A stretch of DNA of 64,000 nucleotides from Pseudanabaena yagii GIHE-NHR1 (GCF_012863495.1 NZ_JAAVJL010000001.1:62001-126000), one strand, 5' to 3'; shown: positions 33,280-42,108, counted from the stretch's first letter. Numbers and translations are program-made. The notes: generated from the letters alone by a model not told the origin.

Positions 33280-33334
33280 AGAAGAAGCGTATTGCTAAAT
33301 TTGCAAACCGATGACATCATAGTCCCTTCTCAAA

Positions 33335-33376
33335 AGCTAAAAGCCAATAGCCAATAGCTAATAGCTTTTAGCTAAT
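33335..33376. repeat. Heptanucleotide tandem repeat
   Basis: Six 7-base units: AGCTAAA, AGCCAAT, AGCCAAT, AGCTAAT, AGCTTTT, AGCTAAT. It resembles the short tandemly repeated repetitive (STRR) heptamers known from cyanobacteria. Also partly self-complementary (AGCTAAAAGC with GCTTTTAGCT). Confidence 0.85.
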
Positions 33377-33500
33377 TATCAACAGCTATAGCCATATACG
33401 GCTTGATCGCTAATAATGAGTAAATACACTTACTGTACAAAAGTTAACAGTTTATCGGATATACTCCGCTAGACTCTTAGCCCACGTTAATTCTGATGTG

Positions 33501-33506
33501 AGGAGG
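33501..33506 (+). promoter_or_regulatory. Strong Shine-Dalgarno AGGAGG without a nearby ATG in frame
   Basis: AGGAGG lies 8 bases before an in-frame ATC (33515) and 11 before ATT (33518). The frame is open from there into murA, while the first in-frame ATG is 75 bases downstream at 33581. It may mark a non-canonical start. Confidence 0.45.
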
Positions 33507-33580
33507 ATAAGGCGATCATTTCTACAAACCGTTCAACCAATGCAGGTACAACCAGCACTCTACAGCCAACATTACAGCCT

Positions 33581-34960
33581 ATGCAATCGACGATGGATCT
33601 CGGCACAGCTTCACAAATTATTGAGCCATTAGAATCAACCACGCTCGAACTTTCGCAAATGCCACAAATTGAACCCAACGCCCCAGTCCTCCGCATCATC
33701 GGTAAAGCCCCTTTATCTGGTCATGTCCCTATTAGCGGTGCAAAAAATTCGATCCTTGCCCTCATGGCAGGCACACTCTTATCCTCCGAAGGCTGCCGTA
33801 TTCGTAATGTCCCCAACCTCGCTGATGTGCAGCGTATGGGTGACATTCTCGAAACCCTTGGTGTCAAAATTTCTCGCAATGCTGAAGTCCTCGATCTCGA
33901 CACTAGCAACCTGACCACCAACTCTGCGCCCTACGAATTGGTCAGCAAAATGCGAGCGAGTTTCTTCGCCCTAGGTTCATTACTAGCAAGACTTGGTTCC
34001 GCAAGAATGCCTCTCCCCGGAGGTTGTGCGATCGGGGCGCGTCCTGTCGAATTGCATGTACGTGGTTTACAAGCTTTGGGGGCGGATGTTCAAATTGAGC
34101 ATGGCATCGTGATCGCCCATGCCAAGAGTCGTAATGGACGTTTGCAAGGTGCAAAAATTTATCTTGATTGCCCCAGTGTTGGTGCGACCGAAACCTTAAT
34201 GATGGCGGCAACATTAGCCGAAGGTCAAACAATTATTGAAAATGCTGCCCAAGAACCTGAAGTGATCGATCTTGCGGATCTTTGCATTGCGATGGGGGCA
34301 AAAATTCATGGTGCTGGTACAAATACCATCATCATTGATGGTGTCGACAGGCTCCATTTTGCTGACTTCACCGCCATTCCCGATCGCATTGAAGCCGCAA
34401 CTTTCATGGTTGCAGCCGCCATTACGCGATCGACCTTATCAATGTCACCAGTAGTTCCCGCACACCTCACCGCCGCCATTTCTAAATTGCAAGATATCGG
34501 TGTGACTGTACGGATTGATGCCCCCGATACCATCACCGTCATTGGTGGCGATCGCTATCGTGCCGTTGACATTGAAACCCTGCCTTACCCCGGATTCCCT
34601 ACGGATATGCAAGCGCAGTTTATGGCTTTGCTGACTATCTGTGAAGGTAATGGCGTAGTGACTGAAACTGTATTTGAAAATCGCTTGCAGCACGTTGCGG
34701 AACTCAATCGCATGGGTGCAAATATTCGCCTCAAGAATAATGTGGCGGTAGTGACAGGTGTTCCGCAATTGTCGGGCGCTCCTGTGATGGCGACGGATTT
34801 ACGTGCCTCGGCAGCATTGGTTATCGCGGGACTAGCCGCCGATGGTGAAACCACAGTCATGGGCTTGCATCACCTCGATCGCGGTTACGATCGCATTGAG
34901 GAGAAGTTACGCAATGTTGGCGCGAAGCTCTACCGCACTACAGAAACAGTAAATGCCTAG
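33581..34960 (+). CDS. murA: UDP-N-acetylglucosamine 1-carboxyvinyltransferase
   Basis: Transfers enolpyruvate from PEP to UDP-GlcNAc, the first committed step of peptidoglycan synthesis. 459 residues from ATG 33581. Visible: [20 protein letters not shown], the catalytic-loop cysteine in [63 protein letters not shown] and [14 protein letters not shown]. About 30 extra N-terminal residues rich in S, T and Q precede the usual start, and could be 22 longer if a non-ATG start at 33515/33518 is used. Cytoplasmic. Strong terminator directly downstream; not in an operon. Confidence 0.96.
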   Translation: MQSTMDLGTASQIIEPLESTTLELSQMPQIEPNAPVLRIIGKAPLSGHVPISGAKNSILALMAGTLLSSEGCRIRNVPNLADVQRMGDILETLGVKISRNAEVLDLDTSNLTTNSAPYELVSKMRASFFALGSLLARLGSARMPLPGGCAIGARPVELHVRGLQALGADVQIEHGIVIAHAKSRNGRLQGAKIYLDCPSVGATETLMMAATLAEGQTIIENAAQEPEVIDLADLCIAMGAKIHGAGTNTIIIDGVDRLHFADFTAIPDRIEAATFMVAAAITRSTLSMSPVVPAHLTAAISKLQDIGVTVRIDAPDTITVIGGDRYRAVDIETLPYPGFPTDMQAQFMALLTICEGNGVVTETVFENRLQHVAELNRMGANIRLKNNVAVVTGVPQLSGAPVMATDLRASAALVIAGLAADGETTVMGLHHLDRGYDRIEEKLRNVGAKLYRTTETVNA

Positions 34961-34962
34961 AT

Positions 34963-35002
34963 AAAAAAGCCCCGCTTTGCTTACGCGAAGCGGGGCTTTT
35001 TT
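34963..35002 (+). terminator. Terminator of murA
   Basis: A6-GCCCCGCTT stem with AAGCGGGGC-T6 and a 10-base loop, two bases after the murA stop. Confidence 0.92.
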
Positions 35003-35005
35003 CAT

Positions 35006-35122
35006 TAAGGGACTTGCGATTAATTAAAGTACCTACGGCTTCGACTTCGCTCAGCCAACGTTGGCTGAGCGAAGTCGAAGCCATACAAACTCGGTGGTAC
35101 CTTTTTTCTCGTCAAGTCCCTA
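35006..35122. repeat. Nested foldback element with GGCTTCGACTTCGCTCAGCC core
   Basis: Outer arms TTAAGGGACTTGCGATTAAT (from 35006) and its approximate complement ending at 35122 (CGTCAAGTCCCTAA) enclose a perfect inner palindrome at 35037-35082 with 22-bp arms and a CG centre. The inner sequence recurs, with three changes, at 43390-43442 without these outer arms. Confidence 0.75.
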
Positions 35123-35248
35123 ATGGAAGAGAATTTCATTGCCCTTTTTATACGGTCGCCCTCCAAAAGTAGTTCCAATATCAACAGATAAAATTTGGGT
35201 TTGATATGATAGAGATCCTTGATCTTGATAGCGTTCTCAACAAACCTC

Positions 35249-37252
35249 ATGGCACTGTTCGACATTCGTACCCCTTGGCAACCTACCGCCGATCAACCCA
35301 AAGCGATCGCCCAACTGCTCGATGGTTTACAAAAAGGAATGCGTTATCAGACCCTACTGGGCGCAACGGGTACTGGTAAAACGATGACTGTCGCCAATGC
35401 GATCGCTAAATATCAAAAGCCCACTCTAGTCCTAGCCCATAACAAGACCTTGGCAGCGCAGCTATGTAATGAATTGCGCGAATTCTTTCCCAATAATGCC
35501 GTTGAATATTTCATTAGTTATTACGATTACTATCAGCCAGAGGCATATATTCCCGTTACCGATACTTATATCGAGAAGACTGCCTCGATTAATGACGAAA
35601 TCGATATGCTGCGCCACTCCGCCACGCGATCGCTGTTTGAGCGCAAAGATGTGATTGTGGTCGCCTCCGTAAGCTGCATCTATGGTTTAGGAATTCCAGA
35701 AGAATATCTTAAGGCTTCGATCCCTCTAGCCGTCGGTGTGGAATACGATCAAAGGGAATTGCTAAAAGCCTTAACTAATGTGCAGTACGAACGCAATGAT
35801 ATTGAGCTAGGTCGTGGTAAATTCCGCGTTAAGGGTGATATTTTAGAAATTGGACCTGCCTACGAAGATCGCACCATTCGCGTAGAATTTTTTGGCGATG
35901 AGATTGAAGCAATTCGCTATGTCGATCCTGTGACGGGAGAGATTTTGCAAAGTATGGAAGCTTTGAATATCTATCCTGCAAGGCACTTTGTCACCCCTGC
36001 CGATCGCTTAGAAATTGCCTGTGCCGATATTAAAGCAGAACTGGAAGAGCGTCTCGAAGAGTTAACTAATGCAGGAAAATTACTAGAGGCTCAACGTCTG
36101 GAACAGCGCACTAAGTATGATTTGGAACTATTGCAGGAAGTCGGCTTCTGTAATGGCGTGGAGAACTATTCGCGGCATCTCGCAGGACGACAAGCGGGAG
36201 AGTCGCCAGCCTGTTTAGTAGACTATTTCCCCAAGGATGATTGGTTACTGATTGTCGATGAATCTCACGTTTCCATTCCGCAAATTAGAGGGATGTATAA
36301 TGGAGATCGCGCCAGAAAAATGACCCTGATCGATCATGGCTTCCGTTTACCCAGCGCGGCGGACAATCGACCTCTCAAGGCTGATGAATTCTGGGATATG
36401 GTCAAGCAATGTATTTTTGTTTCCGCCACCCCCGGTGATTGGGAAATGGAAGTCTCAGAACAGGTAGTTGAGCAAATCATCAGACCCACAGGCGTAGTCG
36501 ATCCTGAGATTTTTGTCCGCCCAACTGAGGGACAAGTGGATGATCTTTATCATGAGATTCAATTGCGGATTAAGCGCAAGGAAAGGGTCTTAATTACAAC
36601 ACTAACTAAGAAAATGGCGGAGGACTTGACTACCTACTTTCAAGAGCGAAATCTATCGGTGCGATATCTCCATTCCGATATCAAATCTATTGAGCGGATT
36701 GAGATTTTGCAAGCTTTGCGAAAAGGGGGATTTGATGTTCTGATCGGGGTGAACTTGTTGCGAGAAGGATTAGATTTGCCTGAAGTGTCACTGGTGGCAA
36801 TTCTCGATGCAGATAAGGAAGGCTTTTTAAGAGCCGAGCGATCGCTAATTCAGACTATCGGACGGGCGGCGCGAAATGTGGCGGGACAGGTGATTATGTA
36901 TGCCGATCGCTTGACTAACAGTATGGAAAAGGCAATTTCGGAAACAGAACGTCGCCGCCGCATTCAGATTAAACATAATGAAGATAACAATATTACGCCA
37001 AGGTCAATTGTGAAGTCGATTGAAGGTAATGCGATCCTTGATTTTCTATCAGTTTCGCGCCGACTCAATGAGCGCCAGCTTGAGTATGTGGTCAATAATG
37101 CGAAGGAGATTTCTCTGGATGACATTCCCGCCATCATTGAGCAGTTGGAAGCCCAAATGAAGGATGCTGCGAAGAAGCAAGAGTTTGAGCAGGCTGCTGC
37201 TTTTCGCGACAAGATTAAGGCTTTGCGCGATCGCCTCATCGGTAAAGCGTAA
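35249..37252 (+). CDS. uvrB: Excinuclease ABC subunit B
   Basis: DNA damage recognition and loading subunit of nucleotide excision repair; works with UvrA and UvrC. 667 residues from ATG 35249; an upstream TTG ten codons earlier is rejected because [12 protein letters not shown] fits the family start. Walker A GATGTGKT, the beta-hairpin [12 protein letters not shown] that clamps the strand, motif [27 protein letters not shown], motif [12 protein letters not shown], motif [11 protein letters not shown], and the C-terminal UVR domain ([20 protein letters not shown]). Cytoplasmic. Next to the Argonaute island but itself a normal core gene. Confidence 0.97.
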   Translation: MALFDIRTPWQPTADQPKAIAQLLDGLQKGMRYQTLLGATGTGKTMTVANAIAKYQKPTLVLAHNKTLAAQLCNELREFFPNNAVEYFISYYDYYQPEAYIPVTDTYIEKTASINDEIDMLRHSATRSLFERKDVIVVASVSCIYGLGIPEEYLKASIPLAVGVEYDQRELLKALTNVQYERNDIELGRGKFRVKGDILEIGPAYEDRTIRVEFFGDEIEAIRYVDPVTGEILQSMEALNIYPARHFVTPADRLEIACADIKAELEERLEELTNAGKLLEAQRLEQRTKYDLELLQEVGFCNGVENYSRHLAGRQAGESPACLVDYFPKDDWLLIVDESHVSIPQIRGMYNGDRARKMTLIDHGFRLPSAADNRPLKADEFWDMVKQCIFVSATPGDWEMEVSEQVVEQIIRPTGVVDPEIFVRPTEGQVDDLYHEIQLRIKRKERVLITTLTKKMAEDLTTYFQERNLSVRYLHSDIKSIERIEILQALRKGGFDVLIGVNLLREGLDLPEVSLVAILDADKEGFLRAERSLIQTIGRAARNVAGQVIMYADRLTNSMEKAISETERRRRIQIKHNEDNNITPRSIVKSIEGNAILDFLSVSRRLNERQLEYVVNNAKEISLDDIPAIIEQLEAQMKDAAKKQEFEQAAAFRDKIKALRDRLIGKA

Positions 37253-37308
37253 ATCTAGAAAATTAAGATAGTATTTAGAGAAAGTGAATTTAAAACTTAG
37301 GAAAGCGT

Positions 37309-37533
37309 ATGTTTACACTTGCAGCAGCAATTGAGGTTGTTGAACAGTTACCAATAGATCAACAAGATATGTTGGTAAAAATTATTCGTAATCGTCAGAT
37401 TGAGCGTCGGCGTAATGAGATTGCTCAAAATGGACGTGAGGCGTTAGCGGCGTATCAGATTGGCGAATTAAAGTCTTACACCGCAGAAGAGGCGATCACT
37501 GAGTTACGGAATATGCTTGATTCACCAGAATAA
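37309..37533 (+). CDS. RelB-like antitoxin of a RelE-type module
   Basis: 74 residues, helical and charged (IEVVEQLPIDQQDMLVKIIR, RRNEIAQNGREALAAYQIGE). The pattern of a small charged protein starting MFTLAAAIEVVEQLP and followed within four bases by a gene starting MRKIVFSPKF is the usual antitoxin-toxin arrangement in cyanobacteria. The toxin gene is interrupted (37537-37716), so this antitoxin is now an orphan. Family membership is by pattern and context, not search. Confidence 0.75.
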   Translation: MFTLAAAIEVVEQLPIDQQDMLVKIIRNRQIERRRNEIAQNGREALAAYQIGELKSYTAEEAITELRNMLDSPE

Positions 37534-37536
37534 TCT

Positions 37537-37716
37537 ATGAGAAAGATTGTCTTTTCGCCAAAATTTGGGTGTGCTTTGCGGCGGTATGTTAAGTGAAATC
37601 CTGAACTAAGAAATCGCATATTGATGAAAGATGTCGAACAAAAAGTTGAGGCAACGGGGCAATGCCATGTCACGGAGATCGCTCAATCCTTAAAGCATAA
37701 ACCCAAGAAATCATGA
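37537..37716 (+). pseudogene. RelE/StbE-type toxin, broken by an in-frame stop and truncated
   Basis: Starts MRKIVFSPKFGCALRRYVK, then TGA at 37594-37596, then continues NPELRNRIL in the same frame. Intact relatives usually read RYVKRNPEL, so a CGA to TGA change in one arginine codon explains the stop. After RIL the sequence no longer matches toxins and ends in a chance frame at 37716. The gene is therefore non-functional. Confidence 0.8.
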
Positions 37717-37795
37717 ATTTAATCTATATGTTTTATGCTAAAATCACTGAAATCATAACCTTACTGAGTTTATAAGCCATTTTTCGTAATTACTA

Positions 37796-39889
37796 ATGAC
37801 AACATTTATAGAAGTTTTTCCTATTAATCTTTCTGCATTGCCAATACTTTATGCTTACAAGTTGATAATAGGGAATAACGATATGTCCACTATTGGATGG
37901 AAATTTGCATATAGATTAAGGGCTGAATTGGGGGGGCATTGGGTATGGAGTGAAAGCAAGATTGTTGGAGATAAGTTAGTATCCGAACTCGAAATTAAAA
38001 ATATTGTAGAAGTCCTTTGGCAAGAGCAGCCCGAAGTTTATAGGAATTTGCAAGGATTGAAGCGAGATATAGATTTTGCAATCACACCTCAATCCCAAGC
38101 AGATTTTGTGGCTTTTGGTTTGTTCTCAGATATTCAAAGAGAAATCAAGTTGAAGCTATCTCAGAAGAATCACGATCTTGGCAGAGCTAAAATAGAGAGA
38201 ACTTATGGTGTAAAAGCATGGGTAGTCAATGACCATCCATCGATCTCTATTTCGGTTCAATCAAATTTAATCTACAAAGAAGATTTCAAGACCTATGCAG
38301 CGAAAGTTGCTGACCCTAATCAGCTATTAGGAATAATGGTTGAAGATAAGGGATCTAGCTTAAAAGATGAAATTGTCGCCATAACAGGGCGGCTGATTGA
38401 CCACAGAACGAGGCTTTTGAGCTTAACAAAAAAAGATGAATCAAAAGCTCTGATTAATAATGCACCTGATGATGAATTAGTTGTTTCTGTCGGGAAATCT
38501 CGTTACGACTACATTGCGAGTGCATTAAAGATTGTTCTTCGGTTGGCAGACTGTCAGCGCTTTGGGGTAGACTCCCAGAAAGCGTTAAATATTTTAAAAA
38601 TAGAACCTAAGTTGCGTTCCGATATAATAAGCTCTATCGCTGAAATTGCTAAAAAACAAAATTTTATTCAAAATGCTTACACTTCTGGGAAAAATACAAA
38701 TTTGTTCTTGAGTTCTGAAAGCATCGGATTTAGCTCAAATCTTTGTTTTGGCAATGCCAAAATCGGCAAGCATAATGAGATGTTGAGTAGCTTAAAACTA
38801 TATGGTGTATATAGGAGAGCAAAAAATTTTTCTGAAAATAACCCAATTTATATTGGTATTATTAAAGGTGCTAAGACAGAGAGTTTAGAAAAATTCTGTC
38901 CCGCGTTGCAAGAAGAACTAAGCAAATTAAAATTCAAGTCTGAGTACGTCGGATTAAAGAATATCCAAGAAGATTCAAGGATAAAAATAGAAGAAGCTAT
39001 TAATATCTTGATGCAGAAAGAAAAACAGCCAGATATCATACTAGCTTTTTTTAATGATAACTCTGAAGAAGAGGGTAGTGCGTACGATAAATTTAAATCT
39101 ATAACTATCGGTCGAGGTATACCTAGTCAGTATATTGAAAAATCAACAACTACCAATACTTTCGCATTAGGTAATATAGCTTTGGGGATTTTAGGAAAAA
39201 CAGGCAATACCCCTTTTGCTTTAGCTGAACCATTACCTTATGCTGATTTAGTAATTGGTCTTGATGTTGCTCGTCAAAAAAAGCAAAATCTGGCAGGAAG
39301 CCTCAATGCTACTGCTATAGCCCGTATTTACTTTAGCAATGGAGATCTACTAAGATATCGCATCCATGATGCTCCACTAGAAGGAGAAACGATTCCACAA
39401 AATGTATTACAAAGTTTATTCCCTATCGATGAGTTTCAGGGAAAAAGAGTAGTTATTCATAGAGATGGCTTATTTCGTGGCAAAGAGAAACAGGTTCTAA
39501 AATCATGGGCTAAACAAATTGGTGCAGAATTTTATCTGGTTGAAGTAATTAAAGATGCCGTACCAAGAATTTATTCCTTCACTAATGGAGAAGTGAAACA
39601 ACCAGCTAAAGGTGATGTTTTTAAATTAAGTGATACTCAAGCTTTTTTAGTCTCGTCATTGCCCCCATTTAAAAATTCCACTCCTCAACCTTTGCAAATT
39701 CGTACAGAAGCCCCTTTTACAATTGAGCAAGCTGTCCACTCCGTTTTATCGCTCACACTTTTGCACTATGGTTCACTTAGGGGGACAAGATCTCCAGTCA
39801 GTATTCACTTTAGTGACAAAATCGGTGGTTTAGTTTTGAAAGGAATTAAACCTAAAGATTTAGAGGGAACTATCCCTTATTGGTTATAA
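37796..39889 (+). CDS. ago: Long prokaryotic Argonaute with predicted catalytic PIWI domain
   Basis: 697 residues. Prokaryotic Argonautes use short nucleic-acid guides to find and often cut invading DNA. The N-terminal half (1-330) holds N and PAZ-like regions; the MID domain at about 340-470 has YDKFKSITIGRGIPSQYI, where Y430, K434 and Q445 fit the guide 5'-phosphate pocket. The PIWI domain runs about 480-697. Candidate catalytic residues: D490 (VIGLDVAR), E529 or E531 (PLEGETIP, the glutamate finger), D557 (IHRDGLF) and D674 (IHFSDKIGG). The D-D-D spacings (67 and 117) are close to those of Thermus TtAgo (68 and 114). No helicase or nuclease partner is adjacent, as for the stand-alone cyanobacterial Agos. 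No clear ribosome-binding site; the region looks AT-richer than neighbouring genes. Confidence 0.95.
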   Translation: MTTFIEVFPINLSALPILYAYKLIIGNNDMSTIGWKFAYRLRAELGGHWVWSESKIVGDKLVSELEIKNIVEVLWQEQPEVYRNLQGLKRDIDFAITPQSQADFVAFGLFSDIQREIKLKLSQKNHDLGRAKIERTYGVKAWVVNDHPSISISVQSNLIYKEDFKTYAAKVADPNQLLGIMVEDKGSSLKDEIVAITGRLIDHRTRLLSLTKKDESKALINNAPDDELVVSVGKSRYDYIASALKIVLRLADCQRFGVDSQKALNILKIEPKLRSDIISSIAEIAKKQNFIQNAYTSGKNTNLFLSSESIGFSSNLCFGNAKIGKHNEMLSSLKLYGVYRRAKNFSENNPIYIGIIKGAKTESLEKFCPALQEELSKLKFKSEYVGLKNIQEDSRIKIEEAINILMQKEKQPDIILAFFNDNSEEEGSAYDKFKSITIGRGIPSQYIEKSTTTNTFALGNIALGILGKTGNTPFALAEPLPYADLVIGLDVARQKKQNLAGSLNATAIARIYFSNGDLLRYRIHDAPLEGETIPQNVLQSLFPIDEFQGKRVVIHRDGLFRGKEKQVLKSWAKQIGAEFYLVEVIKDAVPRIYSFTNGEVKQPAKGDVFKLSDTQAFLVSSLPPFKNSTPQPLQIRTEAPFTIEQAVHSVLSLTLLHYGSLRGTRSPVSIHFSDKIGGLVLKGIKPKDLEGTIPYWL

Positions 39890-39957
39890 GGTTATCGTAA
39901 TCAAGAAATGAGTAGACACGAAGCAAGATTTTTATCAGATTAGATTAGAGGTAGATC

Positions 39958-40182
39958 ATGGAAACTATTAGTATTGAAGTTGAGCCAGAAATTGCCAGAG
40001 CCTATCAAGAGGCAAACTTGATGGAACGCAAAAAAATGCAAATCATCCTCAATAGTTCGCTCAAACAATTTGTGCGTAAGCTATCTTTGGAAGACACCAT
40101 TCAAGAAATGCAAACACAAGCCAAAGCCAACGGACTAAACCAAGAGATCCTGAATAAAATTTTGAATGAAGACTATGACTAA
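39958..40182 (+). CDS. Antitoxin of a PIN-toxin module (toxin lost)
   Basis: 74 residues, acidic and helical (METISIEVEPEIARAYQEAN, QFVRKLSLEDTIQEMQTQAK). Its stop overlaps the ATG at 40175 of a frame that begins MTKPRFVINANI, the start of a PIN-type toxin; the overlap is the usual coupling of these modules. The toxin has been truncated, so the antitoxin stands alone. It starts 68 bases after the Argonaute stop. Confidence 0.75.
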   Translation: METISIEVEPEIARAYQEANLMERKKMQIILNSSLKQFVRKLSLEDTIQEMQTQAKANGLNQEILNKILNEDYD

Positions 40183-40210
40183 ACCTAGATTTGTCATAAA
40201 TGCAAATATC
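40175..40210 (+). pseudogene. N-terminal remnant of a PIN-family toxin
   Basis: Twelve codons MTKPRFVINANI match the start of PIN toxins (MTKPRFVIDTNV-like) but the first catalytic aspartate position is N here. After this point the frame runs straight into the DUF2281 gene. Confidence 0.6.
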
Positions 40211-40225
40211 CAAGAGAACAAACAA

Positions 40226-40441
40226 ATGACTACCAGAGAAAAACTTATTCAAGAAATCTCCCACGTTCCTGAAGAACTAGTAGAAGAGCTTTTTGACTTC
40301 TTGCTATTCACACAAACTCGCAGACAACAAAATAAAACCTTAAAAGAACCAAGACCCTATGCCCTCTGTGCTGGCGAATTTACTGTTCCTCAAAACTTTG
40401 ACGACCCTTTACCAGAAGATATCTTAAAAGACTTTGAATAG
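40226..40441 (+). CDS. DUF2281 protein, antitoxin of the VapC pair
   Basis: 71 residues from ATG 40226. N-terminal TREKLIQEISHVPEELVEEL and a FDFLLFTQTRR segment are typical of DUF2281, a family found as VapB-like partners of PIN toxins. The C-terminal part (RPYALCAGEFTVPQNFDDPL) ends in the PED motif common in these antitoxins. Twelve bases separate it from the VapC gene. The longer frame from 40166 fuses it to the broken PIN start and is not the native start. Confidence 0.82.
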   Translation: MTTREKLIQEISHVPEELVEELFDFLLFTQTRRQQNKTLKEPRPYALCAGEFTVPQNFDDPLPEDILKDFE

Positions 40442-40453
40442 AATAGACAAATT

Positions 40454-40843
40454 ATGCGATTGCTTCTTGACACACATATTTTTCTTTGGTTTCTTAATGG
40501 AGATCCTCAACTTTCTTCACAGTTTCGCGACTACATCCAAGACCCCAATAACAATGTCTACCTGAGCGTTGTATCTGTTTGGGAAGCCACAATTAAATAT
40601 CAACTTGGTAAACTTCCTTTCCCAGAATCCCCTGCAACATATTTACCAAGACAACGTATTCGACATCAAATCGATAGCCTACAAATTGACGAAGCTAGTA
40701 TTACACAACTAATTCGATTACCACCTTTACATAGAGATCCCTTTGATCGACTTTTAATTTGTCAATCTATTCAGCATAATTTAACGATAGTGACTGCCGA
40801 TCAAGCGATCATTAACTATCCAATAGTTCAAATTCTAAAATGA
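40454..40843 (+). CDS. VapC-like PIN-domain toxin
   Basis: 129 residues, full PIN domain: MRLLLDTHIFLWFLNGDPQL with D6 of the first acidic motif, SVVSVWEATIKYQLGKL with the conserved glutamate, and HRDPFDRLLICQSIQHNLTIVTAD with the C-terminal acidic residues. PIN toxins of this class cleave tRNA or other RNA; this target is unknown. Paired with the DUF2281 gene just upstream. It seems intact. Confidence 0.9.
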   Translation: MRLLLDTHIFLWFLNGDPQLSSQFRDYIQDPNNNVYLSVVSVWEATIKYQLGKLPFPESPATYLPRQRIRHQIDSLQIDEASITQLIRLPPLHRDPFDRLLICQSIQHNLTIVTADQAIINYPIVQILK

Positions 40844-40901
40844 TAATTTATAACAATCACTTGCTCGTTTAACTTTACAGCGAAGCGCAATCGCATTATC
40901 C

Positions 40902-41036
40902 ACAGATGTAGTCATATATCTGTATGTTGTAAATGGCAAAGCCGATTATTTGATTACAGGCGATCATTATTCTCCTAAATCATATCTAGGCGCTAACTCT
41001 TGCATTCATGAATTTAAAATCTTCTTCCCCATCTTT
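40902..41036 (+). pseudogene. C-terminal remnant of a PIN-family toxin
   Basis: In frame at 40929 the sequence reads VNGKADYLITGD, the characteristic C-terminal block of PIN toxins (GKADYLVTGD), without any start codon or body. It is in the 164-base gap after VapC and overlaps the start of the DUF3326 gene. It may be the other half of the toxin whose start lies at 40175. Confidence 0.5.
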
Positions 41037-42066
41037 TAATGTCTTACTACTAGTGCCTACTGGCATTAATGCCGCTATTGGTGGCTATGCAGGTGATGCT
41101 TTGCCAGTGGCGAGAGCGATCGCCTCAATAGCGGATAACGTAATCACCCATCCCAATGTCTTAAACGGCGCAAGTTTATATTGGTCAATGCCAAATGTGT
41201 TATACACCGAGGGATATGCCCTTGATCGCATGGCAAAGGATGACTGGGGACTGCGTGCGGTCAGATCTAATCGCATAGGTATAATTCTCGATCGCGGTAT
41301 GAAATCAGACTTAGAATTACGTCACCGTCAAGCGATTGCGGCGGCACAAGCGACATTAGGATTGAATATTAGCGATGTATTAGTGACCGATCGCGATCTG
41401 GGTGTGGAATTGAGATCGGGGGAGTCGGGCGCGACATGGGGAACGATCGCCAATCTCGATAGTTTACTCAGAGCCGCCGAGAAATTGATTAAAGTTTCTC
41501 AAGTAGAAGCGATCGCAGTAGTCGCCAGATTTCCCGATGATCCTGATAGCGAGGCATTACAAAACTATCGCCAAGGCAAAGGGGTGGATGCTCTCGCAGG
41601 AGCCGAAGCCGTAATTAGTCATGCGATCGTGCGCGAATTTGCCATACCTTGCGCCCATGCCCCTGCCTTACAACCATTACCACTCGATCCAAGCGTTTCG
41701 CCCCGTGCGGCGGCTGAGGAACTAGGTTATACATTTCTGCCCTGTGTATTAGTCGGATTAAGTCGCGCCCCGAAAATCATTACCAATCGCAATCTGCTTA
41801 AGCCTGATGATATTACGGCTGATGATATCAATGCGATCGTTACGCCTTACAGTGCTTGCGGTGGTGCGGGTTTATTAGCACTTAATCCATTACCCCATGT
41901 CCAAACTATTTTTGTGAAGGAAAATCAAACGGCGCTAGAAGTTACCCCTGAGATATTGGGATTAAAAGGTGTTGTAGTTGAAAATTATTGGGAAGCGATC
42001 GGGGTTTTAACCGCAATGAAAGCAGGAATTAATCCTCGCAGCTTACGAAATTACCCAAACCTATAA
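41008..42066 (+). CDS. DUF3326 family protein
   Basis: 352 residues, conserved in cyanobacteria and plant plastids, function unknown. Landmarks: LLVPTGINAAIGGYAGDALP, ASLYWSMPNVLYTEGYALDR, GKGVDALAGAEAVISHAIVR, PCAHAPALQPLPLDP and VTPYSACGGAGLLAL. Soluble with probable nucleotide- or sugar-handling fold, but this is not established. Its last codons (NYPNL and stop) lie inside the left arm of the palindrome 42050-42108, so the C-terminus may have been changed by that element. The ATG overlaps the end of the PIN remnant. Confidence 0.92.
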   Translation: MNLKSSSPSFNVLLLVPTGINAAIGGYAGDALPVARAIASIADNVITHPNVLNGASLYWSMPNVLYTEGYALDRMAKDDWGLRAVRSNRIGIILDRGMKSDLELRHRQAIAAAQATLGLNISDVLVTDRDLGVELRSGESGATWGTIANLDSLLRAAEKLIKVSQVEAIAVVARFPDDPDSEALQNYRQGKGVDALAGAEAVISHAIVREFAIPCAHAPALQPLPLDPSVSPRAAAEELGYTFLPCVLVGLSRAPKIITNRNLLKPDDITADDINAIVTPYSACGGAGLLALNPLPHVQTIFVKENQTALEVTPEILGLKGVVVENYWEAIGVLTAMKAGINPRSLRNYPNL

Positions 42067-42108
42067 AGTTGTGACCCTTTGGGGCACAACTTTATAGGTT
42101 TGGGTAAT
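42050..42108. repeat. Perfect palindrome spanning the DUF3326 stop codon
   Basis: 24-bp perfect arms (ATTACCCAAACCTATAAAGT and TGTG) around an 11-base loop; the left arm encodes the last five residues of the DUF3326 gene. It could terminate that gene and the convergent oxygenase. Confidence 0.85.
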
